Positions 15,223 through 20,953 of a stretch of 28,224 nucleotides of DNA are shown one piece after another (positions within the stretch are counted from its first letter, which is position 1; each line of letters opens with the position of its first letter). The position numbers and the translations under genes are program-made. Under the pieces are notes generated by a model. That model had not been told where the DNA came from. It did no database searches and saw only the letters and a list, made by a program, of their open reading frames with translations. This DNA is from CAZNVB01 sp964651495 (GTDB lineage: Bacteria; Acidobacteriota; Aminicenantia; Aminicenantales; UBA8522), in NCBI GenBank assembly GCA_964651495.1, contig CAZYWP010000025.1, positions 1 to 28,224 of the forward strand. Reading direction: 5' to 3'.

Positions 15223-15315
15223 TTAAAACCTTGCCCTGGAGTGAATGTCCTCACTCCAACTTAGACCCACAGGTTGATCGCTCGTAAAGTCGCGCTTCAC
15301 CTCCTTTTTATTCAT
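15223..15315 (-). CDS. Possible 30-residue leader ORF in the receptor-gene 5' region
   Basis: ATG at 15315 opens a 30-codon frame starting MNKKEVKRDF and ending in TAA at 15223, inside the long leader between the sigma54 start (about 15341) and the receptor TTG at 15176. It overlaps a hairpin GGAGTGA/TCACTCC (15238-15244 and 15251-15257). No good Shine-Dalgarno precedes it and nothing in the peptide is recognisable, so it may be chance. Confidence 0.2.
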   Translation of the reverse strand: MNKKEVKRDFTSDQPVGLSWSEDIHSRARF

Positions 15316-15352
15316 CTTCGAATATTGGCCAAATTTGTTTACATTTTTAATA

Positions 15353-15368
15353 TGCAATATCTATGCCA
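15353..15368 (-). promoter_or_regulatory. Sigma54 (RpoN) promoter of the 12033-15176 receptor gene
   Basis: On the minus strand TGGCATA, four nt, TTGCA: the -24 GG and -12 GC are separated by exactly 10 nt and the flanking bases fit TGGCAYR-N4-TTGCA. The predicted start near 15341 gives a leader of about 165 nt. It lies in the AT-rich gap 15210-15477, about 80-105 bp downstream of the tandem palindromes. Confidence 0.72.
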
Positions 15369-15440
15369 AAGTGGCTTAAATGTAATTTATTTAAAATCAA
15401 TAATTTAAATACAGGAGGCTGGAATATTTCCATAGATAAG

Positions 15441-15474
15441 TCCAATTTTTTGGATTTTCATCCAATTTTTTGGA
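15441..15474. promoter_or_regulatory. Tandem palindromic sites, candidate enhancer-binding-protein sites
   Basis: Two identical copies of TCCAATTTTTTGGA (15441-15454 and 15461-15474) lie exactly 20 bp apart, two helical turns. Each is an inverted repeat TCCAA-N4-TTGGA. They are centred about 106 and 126 bp upstream of the predicted sigma54 start of the receptor gene, the classic distance for an upstream activating sequence. They also lie just past the stop of the 17535 gene, but the flanking sequence lacks the T-run of a terminator. Confidence 0.6.
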
Positions 15475-15477
15475 GGG

Positions 15478-17535
15478 CTATCGACCGGTCAGCTTCCTGG
15501 ACTTTTCGACAAGCACCTTGATCGCCGGCTGGTCGGGAGAGAGCTGGAGGGATTTCTCGAAGAGAACGAGCGCCCGTTCCGGCTGCTTCATATTGAGGTG
15601 ACACTCCCCGGCCAGGTTCAGGACGCTCACTTCAGTCGCGCCGCTCAGCAGCTCTTCGAGAACGACCAAGGCCGCCTGCCAGTCCTTAAGGGACGCATGG
15701 GCGGCCGCGGCCACTTTTCCGGCCTCGCGGGATTTCGTGGCCTCATAAACCGGGACGGCAGAAGCCAGCGCTTCCTGATTCCGGCCCAGGGCAAAGAGCG
15801 CCTTGGCCAGCAGGATGCGGGTTGGCTGGTCATCCTTGAGCTTGACCGCCTGCTCGGCCAGGTCAAGGGCCCGGTCATACTGTCCGCTGAGAAAGTGCTC
15901 CGATGCCAGGAGGGACAGATGCTCGGCGCTGGGGAAGGGCGGGTAGACCCTGGCGTAGACCCAGGGCACGACCGGAAAAGGCTGAGAGAGAAGAACGAAG
16001 TTTGCTTTAGCCGAGACGATCTTCCGGCCTTCATCATCGGCCACGGAGAGCTCGGCGGAATAATATCCCGGCTTCAGCCCGTCCAGGGCGAACGGACCGG
16101 TGTCCAGGCCCTCTCCCTCCGGCGCGAGGGCTTGGGAGAGAATTCCGCTCCGGCTGAGAGCGACGGTCTCGGAGTCGGCCGCCCGAATCTCGACGACGAA
16201 CTGTGTCTGTGGGGAGAGGTTTTTCTCCTTAAAGCCGGGGTGCTGGAGGAATGCGCCAGGCTCCGCGCCAGAGGGAAACTCGCTGCGGGCGTTGACTAGG
16301 TAATGATACCCGCCGAAGGAAAAGGGGCGCAGACCGCGGCCCGCCTGCCCGTTCATTTTTTCCCGGCTGTGGTAGAGGAGAAGCTCGCTCGGCCCGAGGT
16401 CGGAGGGGGCCGCGGGAACTGTGATCATCGCATTGAACGACGTGAAGTCCCGGGCGGTTTTATTTTTAAGCAGGCCGAGGAGCCTGAACCGGCCCGGAAT
16501 CACGGGGAGAACATCCTGAAAAGCGAAAACCCGCCGCTCATGGGCCTTGTACTGTTCCGGGGTGACACTCAGCGGGATTTCTTCCGTTTTCTCGAGCACG
16601 AGGCCGCCGTCCGGGCGCTCCAGCCTCAACACGAGTTCAAAAGCGGCCTGGTAGCGGTCGCCGCGGCCGGCGAAATTGATTTTCCGCGGCTCCAGGGTCC
16701 AATGGATGAACGCCTGGCCGCCGTGCCGGAAGATTTTTGCCGTGAAGCTCGAATCGATGAAATTGTCCGAGTATTCGGTCTCGACGTAGTCTTTATAGCT
16801 CAGGTAATTCCGGGCATAGGTATCGGAGAATTTCTTTTCCGGCAGGGAGCGGACGGAGGCGAGGACGGTGTTCGAGGCAATGCCGCTGGAATCCAGGGTC
16901 TGTTCGCCGGGGATATAATTTAAGGCCGCGCCGGCCAGCTCCGCATTGATCTGCTTGATGATCTGGTAGGCAGTCGAGCGGCCGAGGGTGCGGGCGGCCA
17001 TGGTGGGGACAACAAGTTTTTCCGGACCGTCCACCCCGGGGGAATAGAGGCGGAACTCTCCCGATCCCTGCGGCTGGAAGAAGATCAGATAGAAATACGG
17101 CGGAAGGCCGAACTCGACCTCCCCCTTGTAGAACCAGAGCTCCAGGGGCCAGAGCTGGGACTGGGTCGTGTACTGACTCCGCTCCAGGGGAGGTCCGAGC
17201 AGCACATAAAAGAACCCGCGCTCGGTCTGGCTGCCGCGCTTAGAGGTTCCATGGCCGAAGGCCTGGTCGGCCGAACGGACCCGGTCCATGTACTCCTTGT
17301 AAAACTCGTTCTCGGTGGTATCGGGAAGCGGGTCGCGCTGGCGCCAGAAGAACCGGATGAATTTGTCCCGGTCGGACTCGGTCCTGAGCCGGGCGAAGAT
17401 CTCGCGCTCCGCCTTGGTGATGATGGGAGAGACGTCCTCGAGCCATTCCCGCTGGCGCGGCGGGAGCTGATCTTCGGCGAGGAGAAGGCCGGCCAGCGCC
17501 GGGACCAGCAGGCCAAGAAGGCAATATTTTTTCAT
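15478..17535 (-). CDS. GWxTD-like protein with C-terminal TPR repeats (variant GSxTE motif)
   Basis: The 685-residue secreted protein starts MKKYCLLGLLVPALAGLLLA (signal peptide). It is organised like the 5597-7687 protein: FFWRQRDPLPDTTENEFY (about 62-79), then a degenerate signature GSQTERGFFYVLLGPP (101-116) where relatives have GWxTD. A beta-rich middle follows (carrying an LKPGYYSAELSVADDEG segment), then C-terminal TPRs (ALDLAEQAVKLKDDQP, ALVLFEKSLQLSPDQP). I chose the ATG at 17535 because it starts the signal peptide; a GTG at 17562 is in frame. It is divergent from the receptor gene at 17690 and upstream, on the same strand, of the 12033-15176 receptor, so it is physically paired with both TonB receptors. 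Loss of the Trp and Asp of the motif suggests these are not catalytically essential or that the role has diverged. Confidence 0.85.
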   Translation of the reverse strand: MKKYCLLGLLVPALAGLLLAEDQLPPRQREWLEDVSPIITKAEREIFARLRTESDRDKFIRFFWRQRDPLPDTTENEFYKEYMDRVRSADQAFGHGTSKRGSQTERGFFYVLLGPPLERSQYTTQSQLWPLELWFYKGEVEFGLPPYFYLIFFQPQGSGEFRLYSPGVDGPEKLVVPTMAARTLGRSTAYQIIKQINAELAGAALNYIPGEQTLDSSGIASNTVLASVRSLPEKKFSDTYARNYLSYKDYVETEYSDNFIDSSFTAKIFRHGGQAFIHWTLEPRKINFAGRGDRYQAAFELVLRLERPDGGLVLEKTEEIPLSVTPEQYKAHERRVFAFQDVLPVIPGRFRLLGLLKNKTARDFTSFNAMITVPAAPSDLGPSELLLYHSREKMNGQAGRGLRPFSFGGYHYLVNARSEFPSGAEPGAFLQHPGFKEKNLSPQTQFVVEIRAADSETVALSRSGILSQALAPEGEGLDTGPFALDGLKPGYYSAELSVADDEGRKIVSAKANFVLLSQPFPVVPWVYARVYPPFPSAEHLSLLASEHFLSGQYDRALDLAEQAVKLKDDQPTRILLAKALFALGRNQEALASAVPVYEATKSREAGKVAAAAHASLKDWQAALVVLEELLSGATEVSVLNLAGECHLNMKQPERALVLFEKSLQLSPDQPAIKVLVEKSRKLTGR

Positions 17536-17609
17536 CCGCACTTTACTCTTTGAAATTATCACAACCCGGGCTCCGTTTCAAACAGCGATTTCGAGGGGCG
17601 CCCTTGACC

Positions 17610-17625
17610 TGGCACGCACTTTGCT
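17610..17625 (+). promoter_or_regulatory. Sigma54 (RpoN) promoter of the 17690-20467 receptor gene
   Basis: TGGCACG, four nt, TTGCT is an exact match to the RpoN consensus with correct GG-N10-GC spacing. The predicted start near 17637 leaves a leader of about 53 nt. A sigma70-like TTGACC-17-TAAAAA (17604-17632) overlaps it, so dual control is possible. A TTTGAAA/TTTCAAA inverted repeat (17549-17555, 17576-17582) lies upstream. Confidence 0.78.
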
Positions 17626-17689
17626 GTAAAAAAGACGTTTAGCGACAGATTAAGAATCCATGGCCGTCATGAATCGAACAGGAGGACAA

Positions 17690-20467
17690 ATGAGAATAAA
17701 GTCAGCAGCCATGCTGCTTGCGCTCGTCGTCGCCCTCGCGCCCGCCACCCTCTCCCAATCCCGGGAAACAGGCGCCATCGTCGGCACGGCCTTCGACGAG
17801 CAGGGAGCGCCCCTTCCAGGTGTCAACATAACGCTTTCCAGCCCGAGTCTGATGGGCACCCGGGCATTCGTCACAGACCAGGAAGGCAATTTCCGGTTTC
17901 CCGCCCTCCGGCCGGGCACATACACCGTCAAAGCGGAGCTGCAGGGCTTCAAGACGGTCGTCCGCGAGAATATCCGCCTGACCACGACCGTCCGGCTGAC
18001 CGTGGACGTCACGCTGGTGCAGGCCGCCGTAGCCGAGGAGATCACTGTCGTCGGCCAGTCGCCCACCGTGGACATCAAGTCCACGGAAACCGCCTCGGTC
18101 ACGCTTTCCAATGAGATCCTGCGCAACATTCCGTACAGCCAGTTCACGGCCGACATCGTCAACCTGGCGCCCGGTGTCAACAGCGAGGTGGCCTTTGGGG
18201 CGTCGTCGGACACGGGGATCGCCTACACGATGGACGGCGTCAACGTGGCCGACCCGGAGGCCGGCTCCGCCTGGGTCTTCCTCGACCATAACATCATCGA
18301 GGAAGCCAAGATCATGGGCGTCGGGCTGCCGGCCGAATACGGAAATTTCACCGGCGTCATCTTCAACCTCGTCACCAAGTCCGGCGGGAACTCCCTGTCC
18401 GGGCATTTTGAGTTCAATTATCAGGGCAAAAAGAAGACGGGGGAGGAGACTCTGGACGGGCCCCTCGACGGGCCGTTCTGGCAGGCCGACAACAATAAAG
18501 CGTATATCGAAGATTTCCCCAACCTCACTTCGCCGCTGTCCGAGCTGTTCGACGTCAACGCCCACCTCGGGGGCCCCATCAAGAAGGACCGCCTGTGGTT
18601 CTACGTGGGGCTCCAGTATTACAACAGCAAGGATTACCCGACGGGTTTTCACGAACCGCAGGACTACAAGCAGCCGCGCAGCTTCTGGAAGCTGACCTCG
18701 CAGCTCTCCCCCGGCACGAACATGACCCTTTCTCTTCAGGTGGACACCTATAACGGGATCAACCGGGAACCCTTCGGGTTCGAAGCGGCCGAGCTCGAGC
18801 CCGAGGCAACGCTGACTCAGACATCTCCCGAAGTTGTCGGCAATTTCAGCCTGACCCACATCATCGGCTCCAAATCGTTCTTCGACCTCAAGGGCGCCTT
18901 CTTCTGGGGATATTATTACCTGGATCCCGAAATGGGCCTGGACGTTCCCGCCCATTATGATGAGTATGATCAAAAATGGTCCGGCAATTCCTATCACTAC
19001 GGCAAGTACGACCGCACCCGGGTCCAGATCAACGCCAGCTACACCCAGTATGCCGAGGATTTCATCACCGGAGACCATGACTTCAAATTCGGCGTCGAGG
19101 TCGAGCGCTCCTATGTCCGGAACAGGTTCGGCTACACCGGCCCCGACCACGCCTACTATATCGATTACTACGGAGAGCCCTATCTCGCCTACCAGTACGA
19201 GGGCTACGATATGAACACGTATTACACCCGGCTGGAGGGCTTCGTCCAGGATTCCTGGCAGATCATGCCGCGGATCAACATCAACGCCGGGGTCCGGCTG
19301 AGCCAGAATTGGGGCACGGTCAAGGGCGTGGAGGGCGTCGTCTACAACACCTTCCGGCTGGCGCCGCGCCTGGGCTTCACCTTCGACCTTCTGGGCGATA
19401 AGACGACGGTCCTCAAGGGCCATTACGGTCAATTCAGCGAGGCCATGCTGTCGAGCTACCACGACCGGCTGAACCCCGCTTCCGCCTTCAGCGACTATGT
19501 CGGCTACTATTGGGACACGGACTTCCTGGAGTATGTCGAGTTCCTGCGGATCGTTCCCGAGGACCTGCACAAGATGGCCGACGGAATCAAGCACCCGTAC
19601 ATGAACCAGTACGTCGTCGGGCTGGAAAGGGAGCTGTTCAAGGACGCCTCGCTCGGGTTGAACTTCATCTACCGAACCTGGCACAACATCATCGGCAAGT
19701 TCGACCTGAAAGCCGGCTACGAGCCGTATAAGATCTACGTTGAGGAGTTGGACAAGACGTTCGATATCTACCAGCGGACTGACGAGACGGTCGAAACCTA
19801 CGAGTACATCCTGTCCAACATCAAGAAGGGCGACCCCTGGATCTCGCTCGAGCCCTACCGGAACTATTGGGGCCTCGAATTCGTCTTCAACAAGCGCTTT
19901 TCCAACCGCTGGCAGCTCCTGATGTCCTACATCTACTCCCGCGCCAAAGGCACGATGGACAATGAATTCGCCGACGACATCGGCTACAGCGACAGAGACG
20001 ATCTCTCCACCGCCGACCCCAATTTCTGGATCAATGCCGAAGGCAGCTCCACCCACGACCCCACCCACCAGGTGAAAATCCAGGCGACCTACATCCTGCC
20101 GTTCGACATCAGCCTCAACGCCTACTACCGCGCCGTCACCGGAGATGCCTGGACGACCCGCTTCCGGACGGATCGGCTCAACCAGGGGCGGGTCACCTTT
20201 TTCACCGAGCCCAGGGGCTCCAACCAATACGACCTCGAGAGCATTCTCGACATCCGGCTGGAGAAGATCTTCACCCTCTCCGATAGATACCGCCTCGGGC
20301 TGATGTTCGACGTGTTTAACGTCTTCAACGCCGATACCATCCGAAGCTGGGGCACGCGGATCGGGTATGACTGGGTTCCGGACGATTATCCCTCGACCGG
20401 CGGACACGAGCTCTACGATATCGTCTCCCCCCGCCAGGCCCGCGTCGGCATCCGGATGATCTTCTAA
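17690..20467 (+). CDS. Oar-like TonB-dependent outer-membrane receptor with carboxypeptidase-regulatory domain
   Basis: The 925-residue protein has a signal peptide (MRIKSAAMLLALVVALAPATLSQ) and a carboxypeptidase-regulatory domain (AIVGTAFDEQGAPLPGVNIT, FRFPALRPGTYTVKAELQGF). A plug domain follows (EEITVVGQSPTVDIKST, YTMDGVNVADPEAGS, GVIFNLVTKSGGNSLSG), then a long aromatic-rich beta-barrel ending GIRMIF with terminal Phe. The ATG at 17690 has AGGAGG 4 nt upstream; an earlier in-frame ATG at 17660 lacks one and would push the signal peptide inward. The gene is transcribed alone from a sigma54 promoter and ends at a terminator (20483-20522). It shares domain order with 12033-15176, but the barrels differ, suggesting different ligands. 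Which ligand cannot be read from the sequence. Confidence 0.93.
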   Translation: MRIKSAAMLLALVVALAPATLSQSRETGAIVGTAFDEQGAPLPGVNITLSSPSLMGTRAFVTDQEGNFRFPALRPGTYTVKAELQGFKTVVRENIRLTTTVRLTVDVTLVQAAVAEEITVVGQSPTVDIKSTETASVTLSNEILRNIPYSQFTADIVNLAPGVNSEVAFGASSDTGIAYTMDGVNVADPEAGSAWVFLDHNIIEEAKIMGVGLPAEYGNFTGVIFNLVTKSGGNSLSGHFEFNYQGKKKTGEETLDGPLDGPFWQADNNKAYIEDFPNLTSPLSELFDVNAHLGGPIKKDRLWFYVGLQYYNSKDYPTGFHEPQDYKQPRSFWKLTSQLSPGTNMTLSLQVDTYNGINREPFGFEAAELEPEATLTQTSPEVVGNFSLTHIIGSKSFFDLKGAFFWGYYYLDPEMGLDVPAHYDEYDQKWSGNSYHYGKYDRTRVQINASYTQYAEDFITGDHDFKFGVEVERSYVRNRFGYTGPDHAYYIDYYGEPYLAYQYEGYDMNTYYTRLEGFVQDSWQIMPRININAGVRLSQNWGTVKGVEGVVYNTFRLAPRLGFTFDLLGDKTTVLKGHYGQFSEAMLSSYHDRLNPASAFSDYVGYYWDTDFLEYVEFLRIVPEDLHKMADGIKHPYMNQYVVGLERELFKDASLGLNFIYRTWHNIIGKFDLKAGYEPYKIYVEELDKTFDIYQRTDETVETYEYILSNIKKGDPWISLEPYRNYWGLEFVFNKRFSNRWQLLMSYIYSRAKGTMDNEFADDIGYSDRDDLSTADPNFWINAEGSSTHDPTHQVKIQATYILPFDISLNAYYRAVTGDAWTTRFRTDRLNQGRVTFFTEPRGSNQYDLESILDIRLEKIFTLSDRYRLGLMFDVFNVFNADTIRSWGTRIGYDWVPDDYPSTGGHELYDIVSPRQARVGIRMIF

Positions 20468-20482
20468 CGGAGGCCGGAGCAG

Positions 20483-20522
20483 AAAAGGGGGACGGTTCTA
20501 TTTTTCGGCCGCCCCTTTTTTT
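20483..20522 (+). terminator. Rho-independent terminator after the TonB-receptor gene
   Basis: AAAAGGGG (20483-20490) pairs with CCCCTTTT (20512-20519), extended inward by CGG/CCG across a two-base bulge, and is followed by an uninterrupted T run to 20522. It lies 15 bp past the receptor stop. Confidence 0.75.
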
Positions 20523-20567
20523 GCGCTCCAAGTGAGATATTTTCCTGCAGAGGTTCGTCTATGAATT

Positions 20568-20603
20568 CCTCTCCCCCGGCGGGAGAGGATGAAGGTGAGG
20601 GGG
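20568..20603. repeat. Left GC-rich palindromic repeat of the DUF559 cassette
   Basis: CCTCTCCC (20568-20575) and GGGAGAGG (20581-20588) form an 8-bp hairpin, followed by ATGAAGGTGAGGGGG. The unit is the inverted counterpart of 20956-20992, with the same hairpin plus linear C-rich/G-rich arm. Its GGTGAGGGGG end supplies the likely Shine-Dalgarno of the DUF559 gene. Such palindromes commonly flank DUF559 genes. Confidence 0.7.
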
Positions 20604-20608
20604 TAACC

Positions 20609-20953
20609 ATGATGAATAATAAACGGGACAAAAGCGTCGTTCGGGCGAAGGAACTCAGAAGAAGATCCACCGAAGCAGAAAAAATAATCTGGAAACATCT
20701 TCGAAGCAAACAAATGTGCGGCATAAAATTTAGGAGACAACAGCCGATCGGTGATTACATCGTCGACTTTATGTGTTTTGAAAAACACACTATAATTGAG
20801 ATAGATGGAGGTCAACACTCCTTGAATTCATTAAGAGATAGTAAAAGAGATAAATGGCTGAAGAGCCAAGGCTACAGAGTTCTGAGGTTCTGGAATAATG
20901 ATATTATGCAAAATCTCGAGGGAGTGCTAGAGGTCATCAGGTCAAATGTCTGA
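20609..20953 (+). CDS. DUF559-domain protein (predicted PD-(D/E)XK-type endonuclease)
   Basis: The 114-residue protein is of the very-short-patch-repair-like DUF559 family. Visible features are ELRRRSTEAEKIIWKHLRSK, then KFRRQQPIGDYIVDF with the first catalytic Asp, HTIIEIDGGQH as the E-x-D/K-like core, and a C-terminal QGYRVLRFWNNDIMQN. I chose the ATG at 20609 (an ATG at 20612 is adjacent): the frame opens at 20561, but that would translate the palindromic repeat. The G-rich repeat end acts as ribosome-binding site. Base composition is clearly AT-richer than all neighbours, and the gene is bounded by inverted palindromes, so it was probably acquired horizontally. Its stop overlaps the next reading frame. 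The biological role of DUF559 proteins is not established. Confidence 0.85.
   Translation: MMNNKRDKSVVRAKELRRRSTEAEKIIWKHLRSKQMCGIKFRRQQPIGDYIVDFMCFEKHTIIEIDGGQHSLNSLRDSKRDKWLKSQGYRVLRFWNNDIMQNLEGVLEVIRSNV

Noticed and set aside
15441..15480. Tandem TCCAATTTTTTGGA hairpins as a terminator of the 17535 gene
   Set aside because: The stems are only 5 bp and A/T-rich, with no T-run after them on the minus strand; the position fits enhancer sites better.
17702..20407. 901-codon open frame on the minus strand
   Set aside because: It is antisense to the TonB-receptor gene. The receptor frame has a signal peptide, plug motifs, ribosome-binding site and promoter; the antisense product is low-complexity Gly/Val/Asp-rich, as expected from GC-rich codon bias.
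20561..20608. Upstream ATG for the DUF559 gene
   Set aside because: It would translate the palindromic repeat (NSSPPAGEDEGEG). The ATG at 20609, right after the G-rich ribosome-binding site, fits the family start.
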